DNA of 64,000 bases from Thermoplasmatales archaeon E-plasma (GCA_000496135.1 KI542675.1:496001-560000); one strand, 5' to 3'. Positions 20,467-29,770 are shown, counted from the first letter of the stretch. A program made the numbers and translations. Notes: generated by a model not told the origin, from the sequence alone.

Positions 20467-21522
20467 TCACATCTTTCCGTAAACGGCATTAAATTTTCTT
20501 ATCCTGTTAATCCTTTTCTCCGTGATATGTTGCATTCTTTTCTCATATCTAACCTGCTGTTTCTGTGTCATGGGGCGAAGCGGCACCATAAGGGATTTTT
20601 TCTTCTCTATGGCTGAAATAAAGGGATCAGCACCTGGAAGATGTTTGATTACGTTCAGGTCTGCTCTGGACTGAAGGAATGAGGAGAGTTTCAAAATGAA
20701 AAAAGGAACCGTGAGAATCATCATCAGCCCTGCAAATGACAGAACGAGAAGATAAATGAAATAAACCTGGGAAACGAGAGTAATAAGGAAGGATGAAATA
20801 AGTAGAATATCAACGGCGATAATCACATAAGCAGTTCCGGCAAGGATCAGTTTTTTGGCAACACCACCCTTTCTGGAATAATATGCTTCAAGAAGAACCG
20901 CATCGATCTGGGATGAATCCAGCTGTTGAATTGCACCATCTTTTAACATAACATGCCATTCTTTTCCGTTGGATGTTTCTGCAAATGATCGCATTATAGC
21001 CTTGTGGGATAAGTAAACATCGTGGTTACATTTATCTGTGCAATCCAGAAGGCTGTGCAGCCTTTCGGTGTATTCATTGCTAAAGTCATCCGGATTAAGA
21101 GTGACAGATTTTCCCAACCTGTGAAGCAATAATGCTGGGACTGCAAGTATGACGGCGTCTATGGGGATGAAAAGTAACAGTCTGTTTACAATGCCATGAG
21201 CAGACAAAATATAAACAACAGACCCAAGGATTATGAACAGGAGAAGTGAAACCAGTGCGAATATGCGAGGATTGATTTGCTTTACGTTCGGACCACGGCC
21301 AAATCTTAACAGGATATAAGATATTCCCATGGAAACAGGGAGAGCCAGAATAACACCTTCCTCCACAGTGATGATGCCAGACAGAACCAGTTGCGGTATG
21401 ACGAAAACCGGCATATAAATAAGTATGAACGAAACAAGTGAAACCATCATCTGCCTTATGTTACGCTTCATGTTGCCATGCAGATATTCTGAAATTATAT
21501 AAGTAAATTGATTTATCGGCAT
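20467..21522 (-). CDS. membrane protein resembling an M48/HtpX protease without its active site
   Basis: A 351-residue membrane protein. It has four N-terminal hydrophobic segments (to about residue 130), a soluble stretch, two further helices near 225-275, and a very basic C-terminal tail. The order matches HtpX-type M48 proteases. VYLSHKAIMRSFA corresponds to their strand before the active site, and LDSSQIDAVLLEAYYSRKGG aligns with their LxxxELxAVLAHELxHxKxxD. In place of HExxH it has EAYYS, so both zinc ligands are missing. SRADLNVIKHLPGADPFISAIEK resembles their SRxxExxAD segment, with the Glu gone. This looks like a pseudoprotease with an unknown role. The likeness is mine by eye and distant. 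Confidence 0.5.
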   Translation of the reverse strand: MPINQFTYIISEYLHGNMKRNIRQMMVSLVSFILIYMPVFVIPQLVLSGIITVEEGVILALPVSMGISYILLRFGRGPNVKQINPRIFALVSLLLFIILGSVVYILSAHGIVNRLLLFIPIDAVILAVPALLLHRLGKSVTLNPDDFSNEYTERLHSLLDCTDKCNHDVYLSHKAIMRSFAETSNGKEWHVMLKDGAIQQLDSSQIDAVLLEAYYSRKGGVAKKLILAGTAYVIIAVDILLISSFLITLVSQVYFIYLLVLSFAGLMMILTVPFFILKLSSFLQSRADLNVIKHLPGADPFISAIEKKKSLMVPLRPMTQKQQVRYEKRMQHITEKRINRIRKFNAVYGKM

Positions 21523-21951
21523 CCTGCCGATGATATGGTCATCGCAAGTGTTTTTCCTGAAGCCTTAAAGATATTCGTGGTATTTGATAGATGGCAATAA
21601 TTTCAAATGCGTTATAGTTGATCTGATTATTATTTACCTTTTATAACAGGTTTTCCGTTGTTTTACAAAGATGGATCAGAAAAGTGGAATTAGAACAACC
21701 TTGCAGGAGGTAATTAATTCTGGTATTCCATACTCTGTTTTAAGACAATGAAGGGAATTAATCGTAAGGGGCTTTGCAATATATAGAATAGGACCATAAA
21801 TATGGCTATGTTAAAACCAATGGAATGTATAATTATGCAAACTTATCATTTGAAAATACACCATTAAATATCAAAAATTTGTCTTCAATATGTTTATTAA
21901 GATATACAATCCTTAAAATAAAAATAATATATATTAGTTGTAATTAGAAAA
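21523..21951. other. gene-free stretch between the M48-like gene and the 5S rRNA
   Basis: I see no convincing gene here. A 26-residue frame starting ATG at 21671 and ending at 21751 (MDQKSGIRTTLQ at its start) is present but has no recognisable ribosome-binding site. The left part must hold the promoter of the leftward membrane protein gene, and the right end is AT-rich sequence downstream of the 5S rRNA. Confidence 0.5.
21913..21930 (-). terminator. T-rich terminator after 5S rRNA
   Basis: Read on the minus strand, about 22 bases past the 5S 3' end, the sequence becomes TTATTTTTATTTTAAGG. Runs of T are the usual archaeal termination signal. There is no hairpin. Confidence 0.4.
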
Positions 21952-22072
21952 TGTGACAGCGATTCGCACTTCCCGTCCCCTCGCGGAAGACAGTACGCAT
22001 ACGAAACGTTGTGAGCTTTACCGTCGGGTTCGGAATGGGACCGGGTGTTTCCCCACAGCTATGGCCGTCACA
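21952..22072 (-). rRNA. rrf: 5S ribosomal RNA, orphan copy
   Basis: Read on the minus strand, the 121-base gene has the universal core CCCATTCCGAACCCGAC, preceded by GGGGAAACACCCGG. Its ends pair over eight to nine bases (TGTGACGGC with GCTGTCACA, with one G-U pair). No 16S or 23S sequence is adjacent. Unlinked rRNA genes are known in Thermoplasma and relatives, which supports the taxonomic placement. Confidence 0.95.
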
Positions 22073-22090
22073 GCACGTAATCATGTTCCA

Positions 22091-22100
22091 CTATAAATAT
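22091..22100 (-). promoter_or_regulatory. TATA-like box of the 5S rRNA gene
   Basis: On the minus strand, ATATTTATAG ends 19 bases before the 5S 5' end, so its centre is about 24 bases from the expected start of transcription, as usual for an archaeal promoter. Confidence 0.6.
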
Positions 22101-22231
22101 TTGACTTCAAATTTTGAGAATATAGCATAGTTGCATTTAAACAAAGAATGGAAACACATTATTCGGTGTTACTGTTATAATTTTATTCTTATTTTCAGAG
22201 CTTATTAAATATCATATCATCATGTTCATAT

Positions 22232-23570
22232 ATGTCATACATTATAGTCACGAGCCGTAGTCCCTATTCCTATGATAAGGTCAGGGGCAAAATCAACAGA
22301 AGGATGAACATTGGCGGTGTGGCAATAGTCTTAAACGATTTAATAACAGAAGAAGGAGGGACCTGGGTCTGCTGGGGCGATGGCACAGCGGATCTGGATT
22401 ATCAGGAGGAGGATAACGGAAAATTCAGAATCTTTAGAGTTATTTTGAGTGTACCGGAAAGGAGAGGATTTTATGATGAATATTCAAACTCCACTTTATG
22501 GCCGCTCTTTCACTATTTCAGGGAAAAGATCCAGCATGACCAGAAATATTTCAGGATGTACAGCAGAGTAAACAGCCTTTTTGCGGAATCAATAAAAAAG
22601 GCTATCCGCAGAGCGGATGAGGTAATATGGGTTCACGACTATCAGCTATCCCTCGTCCCGGGATTTCTCAGGAACCTCGGAGTTACGAATCCGATCATAT
22701 TCACATGGCATATTCCCTGGGGTCTCAAGGGAATTTTATTCCATACTTCCGGAGAGAGATCAGTTATTACAATCGATCGCTTCAGCCGATTCAATTACTT
22801 TCCATACGAAAGAATACAGAACAAATTTTAGAGATTCCTATGAAGCCCTAATCGGGGATCCAAAAAACCTTGACAAAAAGCTTCACTATTATCCACTGGG
22901 AATAGATTACAAAGCCTATGAAGATATTGAGAGATTCAGAAAGCTGCCGAAGCCCATGGAACGGCTAAAAATTATATTTTCCATAGACCGATTGGATTAT
23001 ACAAAAGGTCTCATAGCGAGGGTTAAGGCAATCGAAACACTTCTAAGGACTAACCCTGAGCTTTCGCAGAAATTTATGTACCTGATGATCGTTACTCCAA
23101 GCAGAACAAATGTAGGTCAATACATGGAACTCAAGAATGAGCTTGAAATGAATATCGGGAGAATTAATGGGGAATATGGCCGTATTGGGTGGTATCCAAT
23201 AACATATATCTACAGAAAGGTTTCACAGAAGACCTTGATAAACTATTACAAATGGGCAGATATAGCCCTCATTACACCATTAATCGATGGCCTTAATCTG
23301 GTGTGCAAGGAGTTTGTTGCAGCCAGCACCAAAGGGCTTCTAATTTTATCAGAATTTGCTGGTTCCTCAGAAGATTTAAAAGAGGCGGTTAAGGTTAATC
23401 CGAACTCAATCGAAGACCTTTCTTCCACCCTTTTTAAGGCTCTTTCAATGCCTGAATCTGAAATTATGGAAAGATTATCTCTCCTTAAGGAAAGAGTAAA
23501 AAGAAGAGATATTGAATGGTGGGCAAAGAAGGTTACTGATACCGTTAAGAGGAAAGAACCGGATGCCTGA
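22232..23570 (+). CDS. otsA: trehalose-6-phosphate synthase (GT20), frameshifted
   Basis: Joins a glucose from a nucleotide sugar to glucose-6-phosphate, the first step of trehalose synthesis. MNIGGVAIVL near the start, WVHDYQLSLVPGFLR, FTWHIPW, and later FSIDRLDYTKGLIARVKA are family signatures for substrate binding. The first frame ends at 22831. From about 22720 the next frame reads REFYSILPERDQLLQSI and FHTKEYRTNF and continues to 23570. Removing one G from GGGG at 22719-22722 gives HIPWVSREFYSIL and a single protein of about 445 residues, a normal length. The gene overlaps otsB by eight bases. Trehalose is a common compatible solute in acidophilic archaea. Confidence 0.88.
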
Positions 23571-24297
23571 CATTTCTGAGATAGAGCCAGAACTTAAAAA
23601 ATTTCAGTCTGGCAGGAGTCAAATGTTTTTGGATTATGATGGAACACTAGTGCCAATTAAAATGAATCCTGAAGAATGTTATCCGGATAAAAATCTCTTG
23701 CTCCTCTTGGAAAAAATCTCAAAGGCTCATGAGCTATATATTGTGACTGGAAGAAGTCTTGCAGACATTACAGAATTTCTGGGCAGGGAATTTAATGTTA
23801 TAGCTCTACATGGAGCACTGGGTAGGATTGATGGGAAAGAGGTTCAATTTGTGCAGAATATTGATAAATATAAAATTCTCTTTAAGACAATTGAAAAAAA
23901 TATCAGGGATAAGTTAAAGATACCCGGGTTGAGAATTTACGAAAAGAATGGAGGCTTACTTCTCCATCTAGGGCTTGTGGAGCCGGCTTATCGTCAGATA
24001 ATACTCAGTGAATATGACTATCTGTGCAGGGAATATGGATTAGAACCATATTATGGCATCAATATTGTTGAATTCAGAATCAGGGGTATCAATAAGGGCC
24101 GAACGATTTTAAAGTTAAGAAAAAAGGGTATGAATGCACTTATCGCAGGAGATGAAGAAACTGATGAAGACTCGTTTTTATTGAATAGTGACGCTCTGAC
24201 AATTCACATCGGAAAGGGAAAAACAAATGCCAAATATACTGTGAACGATTATCTCGAATTCAGAAAGATACTACACGAGATAGCCTATGGAAGATAA
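23563..24297 (+). CDS. otsB: trehalose-6-phosphate phosphatase
   Basis: HAD-superfamily phosphatase that releases trehalose from trehalose-6-phosphate, the second step after otsA. The nucleophile and acid are Asp24 and Asp26 in MFLDYDGTLV. VTGRSL is motif 2, GINKGRTILK carries the motif 3 lysine region, and AGDEETDEDSF is motif 4. The 244-residue length is normal for an archaeal OtsB. The ATG at 23563 lies inside the end of otsA (ATGCCTGA), so translation is coupled; an upstream in-frame start at 23512 would only add residues foreign to the family. Confidence 0.9.
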   Translation: MPDISEIEPELKKFQSGRSQMFLDYDGTLVPIKMNPEECYPDKNLLLLLEKISKAHELYIVTGRSLADITEFLGREFNVIALHGALGRIDGKEVQFVQNIDKYKILFKTIEKNIRDKLKIPGLRIYEKNGGLLLHLGLVEPAYRQIILSEYDYLCREYGLEPYYGINIVEFRIRGINKGRTILKLRKKGMNALIAGDEETDEDSFLLNSDALTIHIGKGKTNAKYTVNDYLEFRKILHEIAYGR

Positions 24298-24420
24298 TCG
24301 CGTTTTAAAGGAAAGTATTTCACCCTTAGCCTAAATTATATATGTTTCTCCACTTCTTTGCGTTTCTTGATAATTTTATCCTATACATATTAGCAAAGAC
24401 CTTTAAAATTTTGCATAATT

Positions 24421-24429
24421 ATATAAATA
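24421..24429 (+). promoter_or_regulatory. TATA-like box before the 24456 gene
   Basis: ATATAAATA lies about 30 bases before the ATG at 24456, in a 158-base gap after otsB. The spacing fits a leaderless or very short-leader transcript for the two-gene unit that follows. Confidence 0.45.
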
Positions 24430-24455
24430 AATTCACAATCTCACGTAAGTAATAT

Positions 24456-24758
24456 ATGAAAACATTCCAAAAAAGAAATTATAGATATGAACAGAGAGAA
24501 CCGGTGAGACCTAAAAGGATAAAAAAGCTTAACATGAGAAAGAGCGAGGAATTCAACTATATGCTGGGAAGAATTGTTGAAGGTTTGCCAGACAGCATTA
24601 GAGGCTCCATAATGGGGAGCGTTTATGCCATCGCATCAAAGAAGGGGATCAGAGAGGCAAAAGATTTCATATTAAAAAAAGGTGAGGAAGGTCTTATATC
24701 AGAAGATATCCAGAAAAAATTAACCGATCTCGTTTTCGATTACAGCACGTACAGATGA
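24456..24758 (+). CDS. hypothetical small basic protein
   Basis: A 100-residue soluble protein that I do not recognise. The first 30 residues are strongly basic (Lys/Arg with RYEQREPVRPKRIKK). The remainder looks helical, with alternating charges and the segment GKIV-like LGRIVEGLPDSIRG followed by two helices. A basic tail plus a helical body would suit binding to nucleic acid or ribosome, but that is inference. Its end overlaps the DUF357 gene by four bases (ATGA), so the two are probably made together. Confidence 0.6.
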   Translation: MKTFQKRNYRYEQREPVRPKRIKKLNMRKSEEFNYMLGRIVEGLPDSIRGSIMGSVYAIASKKGIREAKDFILKKGEEGLISEDIQKKLTDLVFDYSTYR

Positions 24759-25048
24759 TAGAAAAGGAACTTGAAGAAAGGGTAAAGAAATACATATTAC
24801 TCGAGGAAGAAGCACTTTCAAAAGTTTCCATATGTGTACCGGATGAATCTTTTCTTAGAACTTTTGCTATTGATCTAATGAACATGGTAAAATCATATTT
24901 TGAGGATGCAAAGCACTTCTACGAAAAGAACGATTTAATCAATGCCCTTTCAGCGCTCAATTATTCATATGGATGGCTTGATTCTGGCGTAAGATTGGGA
25001 ATCATAGATGGAAATTCAGACAACAGGCTTTTTACACTATTTAAATAA
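24755..25048 (+). CDS. DUF357 family protein
   Basis: A 97-residue helical protein matching the archaeal DUF357 family. The signature is the C-terminal NALSALNYSYGWLDSGVRLG, which recurs almost unchanged in that family. The N-terminal half is a charged helix. The function is unknown; the fold suggests a helical bundle. It is coupled to the preceding basic protein through an ATGA overlap and lies just before the ribosomal protein operon. Confidence 0.75.
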   Translation: MIEKELEERVKKYILLEEEALSKVSICVPDESFLRTFAIDLMNMVKSYFEDAKHFYEKNDLINALSALNYSYGWLDSGVRLGIIDGNSDNRLFTLFK

Positions 25049-25108
25049 CAGGAGAATGGATATTTCTGGTATGCCTAATAGTTGCAATGAGTTGCTTATG
25101 TTCGCAAA

Positions 25109-25118
25109 GAATATATAT
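25109..25118 (+). promoter_or_regulatory. TATA-like box of the rps13 operon
   Basis: GAATATATAT preceded by a purine-rich GCAAA lies about 85 bases before the rps13 start. If it is used, the transcript has a leader of around 60 bases, unlike most genes here, which leaves room for regulation of the ribosomal operon. Confidence 0.4.
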
Positions 25119-25199
25119 CGTTTAAAGATAAGCCTAAACCCGCAACAGATGATTTAGTTTCAGCTGTGATGGATTCATTTAAAGAGGTTTGATGATTTA

Positions 25200-25667
25200 A
25201 TGCCAGAGGAACAGGAAAAAAAGGAAGATTTCCAGTATATAGTGAGAATTGCAAATAAAGATCTCAAAGGAGAGAGAAATACTGTGTTGGCACTTGCCGA
25301 TCTAAAGGGCGTAGGAATTAGACTGGCTAAGGCAATTGCAAATAAACTTGAACTTGATTCAACCAGGAAACTGGGAGAGCTATCTGAAGAAGAAGTTGAA
25401 GAAATCAGGGAATTTGTGGAATCAGAGGAATACGAAGATTTTCCTGCATGGTTATTGAACAATAGAAACGATCCTGTAACGGGAAAAAATGTGAATCTGG
25501 TGTCAAACGATCTGGAAATTCAGCTTCAGGATAATGTAAACCTGATGAGAAGGATAAGATCTTATAAGGGAATAAGGCACGAATCCGGACACAAAGTAAG
25601 AGGACAGAGAACAAGAAGCAATGGCAGAAAAGGTCTGACCATTGGTGTTCAAAGAAAAAAGGAGTAA
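25200..25667 (+). CDS. rps13: ribosomal protein S13 (uS13)
   Basis: Protein of the small-subunit head that contacts the large subunit and P-site tRNA. The 155-residue protein has the archaeal N-terminus with YIVRIANKDLKGER, the helix-two-turn-helix LKGVGIRLAKAIANKL, and the basic tail MRRIRSYKGIRHESGHKVRGQRT quoted here only in outline. A short non-conserved acidic start (MPEEQEKKED) precedes it. It is the first gene of rps13-rps4-rps11-rpoD, the standard archaeal order. Confidence 0.96.
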   Translation: MPEEQEKKEDFQYIVRIANKDLKGERNTVLALADLKGVGIRLAKAIANKLELDSTRKLGELSEEEVEEIREFVESEEYEDFPAWLLNNRNDPVTGKNVNLVSNDLEIQLQDNVNLMRRIRSYKGIRHESGHKVRGQRTRSNGRKGLTIGVQRKKE

Positions 25668-25675
25668 TGAGTTAA

Positions 25676-26317
25676 ATGGGAGATCCTAAATTTTCAAAGA
25701 AAACATATTCAACGCCAAGGCATCCATGGGAAAAGGAAAGAATAGATGCAGAGAAAGAGATTTTAATAAGATACGGCCTGAAAAATAAGAGGGAACTCTG
25801 GAAGGGAATGGCAATGCTTGATTCCATGAGAACTCAGGCAAGGCAGCTCCAGGCTAAGATTAGAACTAATGATCCTGCTTCTATGAAGCAACTGAACGCA
25901 TTAACAACAAGGCTGGAAAGATATAATATTTCAAAAAACACCGGTTCTCTCGATGATATTCTCTCTTTGAATCTTGATAATGTTCTGGAGAGAAGATTGC
26001 AAACCATAGTTTATAGAAAGAGCCTTGCAAAGACAATTAATCAGGCCCGCCAGTTAATTACGCATGGACACATAGCTATGAATGGCAGAAGGGTCACAAT
26101 TCCAGGAATTCTTGTGGAACAGGCAGAGGAAGATTCAATTCAGTATTATGAAAACTCAGTTTTGACAGATGAACTTCACCCACTCAGGAGAGCAATGGTA
26201 GAAGGGGGCAATTCTGAAAAGAGCGAAGAAGAAGAGAAACCTTCAGAGGAGCAGGAAAATGCACCTGAAGAAGAAACTCAAACCGATGAAACGGCAAATG
26301 AAGAGGAAGTTAAATGA
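25676..26317 (+). CDS. rps4: ribosomal protein S4 (uS4) with acidic tail
   Basis: Primary 16S rRNA-binding protein and assembly initiator. The N-terminal half begins [19 protein letters not shown] as in other archaea. The S4 RNA-binding domain is at about residues 105-165, with [19 protein letters not shown] and [14 protein letters not shown]. The last 35 residues are nearly all Glu, Asp, Ser and Thr, an acidic tail not needed for RNA binding and probably disordered. Its stop overlaps rps11 (ATGA). Confidence 0.96.
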   Translation: MGDPKFSKKTYSTPRHPWEKERIDAEKEILIRYGLKNKRELWKGMAMLDSMRTQARQLQAKIRTNDPASMKQLNALTTRLERYNISKNTGSLDDILSLNLDNVLERRLQTIVYRKSLAKTINQARQLITHGHIAMNGRRVTIPGILVEQAEEDSIQYYENSVLTDELHPLRRAMVEGGNSEKSEEEEKPSEEQENAPEEETQTDETANEEEVK

Positions 26318-26697
26318 ATAAGACAGGAGTGGCACACATATTTGCATCTCAAAACAACACCATCATTCTGGTAACTGATCAAACCGGGGCTGAGACACTT
26401 GCCAAAGCATCAGGAGGAATGGTAGTTAAGAATGACAGAGATGAATCAAGTCCATATGCAGCAATGAAGGCAGCTGATCTCATAGCTGAAAAATTGAGGG
26501 AAAAGGAAGTTACAGATCTTGTTATTAAGGTAAGGGCTCCAGGGGGAAACAAATCAAAGATTCCAGGACCAGGCGCGCAGTCAGCAATAAGAGCATTATC
26601 CAGGGCAGGATTTAAGATTCTGAGAATTGAAGAAGTCACACCGATTCCACACGACGGAACAAAGAAGAAAGGTGGAAAGAGAGGTAGGAGAGTTTAG
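26314..26697 (+). CDS. rps11: ribosomal protein S11 (uS11)
   Basis: Small-subunit platform protein of 127 residues. The signatures are [18 protein letters not shown] near the start, [19 protein letters not shown] in the middle, and the C-terminal ITPIPHDG-type motif [13 protein letters not shown] with a basic tail. It overlaps rps4 by four bases and is directly followed by rpoD with no gap, so all four genes are one transcript. Confidence 0.96.
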   Translation: MNKTGVAHIFASQNNTIILVTDQTGAETLAKASGGMVVKNDRDESSPYAAMKAADLIAEKLREKEVTDLVIKVRAPGGNKSKIPGPGAQSAIRALSRAGFKILRIEEVTPIPHDGTKKKGGKRGRRV

Positions 26698-27519
26698 ATG
26701 GCTCTTAAGCTAATTGAAATTAAACCAAATTCAGCACTGTTTGAAATAACAGGTATTAGTTCTTCACAGGCAAATGCTTTGCGCAGGACTCTCATCAATG
26801 ATATACCAAAACTGGCTATTGATAAGATCATGTTTCATCACGGACAGATAAGGGACATGGATGGAAACGTATATGACTCATCACTACCACTTTTCGACGA
26901 GGTAGTTGCCCACAGAATAGGGTTGCTGCCTTTAAAAACAGATTTAAAGATGAATTTTAGAAATGAATGTACCTGTGAAGGTAAGGGATGTCCTCTTTGT
27001 ACTGTAACCTATTCAATAAACAAACTTGGCCCGGCAACAGTCACATCAGGTGATCTGCAGCCAGTGGGAAATCCAGACTTAGTTCCGGCAGATAAGGATA
27101 TTCCCATAGTAAAACTGGGTCCTAAGCAGGCCATTCTTCTTACTGCAGAGGCCATACTTGGTAGAGCAAGTGAGCATGCAAAATGGCAGGCAACTTCTGG
27201 AGTGAGCTACAAATACCACAGAGAAGCTGAGCTCATTAAATCAAAGATTCCAGAATGGAAGGTAATGAAGGAAAAGAATCCTGAGGCTGTAGTTTCAGAA
27301 ACAAAAGATAAAATAAAGTTCACTGATGATTTCAAAACAAGACTCTTTTCTCCCATAATGGGAAAAGATGGGGTCAGCATAACTGAAGATTCAAACAGAT
27401 TCATTTTCCGTTTCGAAAGTGACGGGTCTCTTGAGGTAAGTGAAATTATTACATACGCATTAGCAAGAATACCGGAGAGATTGAACATCCTTCACGAAAG
27501 TATAGTATCTGCAGACTAA
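26698..27519 (+). CDS. rpoD: RNA polymerase subunit D (Rpo3)
   Basis: Assembly platform of RNA polymerase, the archaeal counterpart of bacterial alpha and eukaryotic RPB3; it pairs with subunit L. The 273-residue protein has the dimerisation domain split by an inserted domain. Cys91, Cys93, Cys98 and Cys101 form a CxCx4CxxC loop like the zinc loop of RPB3. The four extra Cys that carry an Fe-S cluster in the D subunit of some other archaea are not seen. Here the operon ends, whereas in most archaea rpl18e-rpl13-rps9-rpoN follow; those genes lie 11 kb away. Confidence 0.95.
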   Translation: MALKLIEIKPNSALFEITGISSSQANALRRTLINDIPKLAIDKIMFHHGQIRDMDGNVYDSSLPLFDEVVAHRIGLLPLKTDLKMNFRNECTCEGKGCPLCTVTYSINKLGPATVTSGDLQPVGNPDLVPADKDIPIVKLGPKQAILLTAEAILGRASEHAKWQATSGVSYKYHREAELIKSKIPEWKVMKEKNPEAVVSETKDKIKFTDDFKTRLFSPIMGKDGVSITEDSNRFIFRFESDGSLEVSEIITYALARIPERLNILHESIVSAD

Positions 27520-27616
27520 TTGTCACGCCAACCCTTAATTTTATAAAAACAACTTACCATAAATTATTAAATTATCATAGTAGTAAGTTTAGCCAGACAT
27601 AAAGGGAAATATGGGA

Positions 27617-27632
27617 ATATATATATATATAT
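27617..27632 (+). promoter_or_regulatory. AT dinucleotide run, likely promoter of the surface protein gene
   Basis: An unbroken AT alternation of about 16 bases lies 27-42 bases before the ATG at 27659. Its distance suits a TATA box and leaderless transcript. Such runs are prone to length change, so expression might vary between strains; that is inference. Confidence 0.35.
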
Positions 27633-27658
27633 CAATGATATTTCGTGAATGATATAGA

Positions 27659-29356
27659 ATGGAACTATCTTTAAAAAAAATAAAGAATGATCTGGGGAAT
27701 TTATCGAAAGGAAAAAAAATCGTCATAGCAATTGTTTTTTCCATAGTAATGGTTTTATCTTCGCTGGCTGTTGTGGGATTCACACAGAGCAAAACTTCTC
27801 AACAAGGGCAGCCCACAGGACCTCTTACAACGGGACATGTTACATTTTCAAACGGAACATCAACAGTTTTTTCATTCAGCACCGTTTCAAACCAGATAAC
27901 ACATCATTATGAAATTGGATCAGTGGAGGCATTTATGGTTTCTCCTATGTCCGCCAACACATTAAACACAACCGGGATTCCACACGTTAGTAATAACTAT
28001 AAACAGATAGGAGAAGCACAGCTTTCCTCTAATGGTTTCTTTAATTTGTCTCTCAACTATTCCTTCTACACTTATAGTAATCAATGGGCAGAATATCTTA
28101 ACCATACAAAAGCCAACAGCACAGAAATCAGTATTATGTATGAAGTAAATTATGAAGTATATAAAAACAATAAAACATTTCTATATACATTCCCTCAACC
28201 CTATTTGTTTACGCCAGGAGAATTTATTGGTCAAGGGCAAAATCAACGAAGAACGTTTTCAATAGACAGGAACTATGTTCTCGGAACACCTGCGGAAATT
28301 ATCAACGGAACCTCATCTCCGAATGTTCATTCCGACTATATCCCTAACCCTGGCGGCGGTAAGATAATAGTGACAACATATTCATACTATTCATGGGAAA
28401 ACAATTTTGCTAATTCATTTACTGGACCTTTACCCTTGATTATCGTGACGAGTAATATTCCTAATATTCCCAATGGAGATTTTCCATTCAGTGCATCATT
28501 AGGTGCATTAAAGAACCAGGAGTCATTCTCCTCTTCCAATGGTTTTACTAACTCGACAACGTGCATAAACAATGTAAAAAATTGGCACTTTGAGGAATCA
28601 ACAGGCGGAACAGTCTCAATGGGAGATTTTTCTGAGGCCAATGGTATACTTCCAAATTCATATTTTCCTTCTACAAATAACAGTTATGATATATACCTTT
28701 CAAATATAACTGTTGAAATCACAGGTTATGAATTGTACGATATTCAGGTAACACAGGAATTTGAAAATGGATTTCTTATAAGTTCATCCAGTTCAAAGAC
28801 TCCAACGGGAGACGTTCAATATCAGCAGGAGATAACAAACGATGCAGGATCAGGAACCACTCTGAGATCAGGGAGCTTTGACAAAAATGCTACTCAGGCA
28901 TTTGAGGACTTGTATTCTAATAGTGGTACAGATAATGTGGGTAATCTAAACCCCGGCAACGAAATTCAGTTTTATAACATAACAAACAATTTAAATGCGG
29001 GAGTTAACAGTGCTGAAATACAGGATATAGTAAACACCATATCAATGGCAGTGGCAACACTTGGAATAATGACAACTGCAGCAGCAGCCCTTGCCGCGGC
29101 TCCCGAAGCTGCAACTCCGGACATTCTTGCCATGGCTGTTTCTTTTGCAGGGGTATTTGCCAGCATAGCAGCAGCGGTACAATCAGTGGGGATAGCTGCA
29201 AACGATACAACGACAATTTATGGTTCCTCGATAACTAATTATTACTCTCAATCTGTCAATGTTGAAGTCTATCTTGATCCCACTACATTTGGGATAGATG
29301 GTCATACATTCTATTCAGCTTCACCACTAATAAATCTGTCTCCTCAATCCACATAG
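27659..29356 (+). CDS. large secreted or membrane-anchored surface protein, unknown family
   Basis: A 565-residue protein with a basic N-terminus and one hydrophobic helix at about residues 22-42, a signal anchor. The outer portion is rich in Asn, Ser, Thr, Tyr and Phe, with many NxS/T sites (for example NGT, NLS, NHT, NST), as expected for a glycosylated extracellular protein. Near residues 460-520 there is a striking Ala-rich hydrophobic stretch with AAAALAAAPEAATPDIL, probably a second and third membrane helix. A short outer tail follows. I recognise no domain. It is monocistronic, inserted after rpoD where rpl18e would normally be, and is followed by decayed DNA. Confidence 0.6.
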   Translation: MELSLKKIKNDLGNLSKGKKIVIAIVFSIVMVLSSLAVVGFTQSKTSQQGQPTGPLTTGHVTFSNGTSTVFSFSTVSNQITHHYEIGSVEAFMVSPMSANTLNTTGIPHVSNNYKQIGEAQLSSNGFFNLSLNYSFYTYSNQWAEYLNHTKANSTEISIMYEVNYEVYKNNKTFLYTFPQPYLFTPGEFIGQGQNQRRTFSIDRNYVLGTPAEIINGTSSPNVHSDYIPNPGGGKIIVTTYSYYSWENNFANSFTGPLPLIIVTSNIPNIPNGDFPFSASLGALKNQESFSSSNGFTNSTTCINNVKNWHFEESTGGTVSMGDFSEANGILPNSYFPSTNNSYDIYLSNITVEITGYELYDIQVTQEFENGFLISSSSSKTPTGDVQYQQEITNDAGSGTTLRSGSFDKNATQAFEDLYSNSGTDNVGNLNPGNEIQFYNITNNLNAGVNSAEIQDIVNTISMAVATLGIMTTAAAALAAAPEAATPDILAMAVSFAGVFASIAAAVQSVGIAANDTTTIYGSSITNYYSQSVNVEVYLDPTTFGIDGHTFYSASPLINLSPQST

Positions 29357-29562
29357 TTTAGCAATAAAAATTAAATCTACTTCAACCTCACCATCAAAAA
29401 TCACAATATTTTCACATTTTTTTATTAGTTACACTTTTAAACCCGGTCAATCATAATTCTATTTTATACTGAGACATTGATAATTTGAAATACGTCTAAA
29501 AACAATATTCATTCAAGTTCATTCTATTGCTTCTGGTGATTATTATTCATAGCAACTTCCTG

Positions 29563-29716
29563 CATAATCAATTTAAGTATTAATGCATTTATCCATGATG
29601 AAAATCATTGCCGAATTTTTCATAGATATCAGGGCATGCATTGGCAAAAAAAGGCAATCAGGAATGTTGATATTGCAGCCTCCAAGCTCCTCCTTAACGG
29701 AGGCCGGAGGGAAGGC
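29563..29716 (+). pseudogene. internally deleted remnant of the IMPase gene
   Basis: The first part of this stretch (29563 to about 29625) matches the promoter and first codons of the intact gene at 31247-31312: both read through GCCGAATTTTTCATAGA. The second part (about 29645-29716) matches that gene far downstream, at 31874-31945, through GAATGTTGATATTGCAGCCTCCA-type sequence quoted here in part. About 560 bases between are missing. It cannot encode a working enzyme and has picked up further changes. Confidence 0.8.
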
Positions 29717-29770
29717 CATCTAAGCGTTTACATTGCTGCAATAGGAGATCTTTAAAAGAGGTATTGAAAA

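Noticed and set aside
21671-21751. A 26-residue gene in the gap before the 5S rRNA
   Set aside because: ATG-to-stop frames of this size occur by chance, and there is no ribosome-binding site before it.
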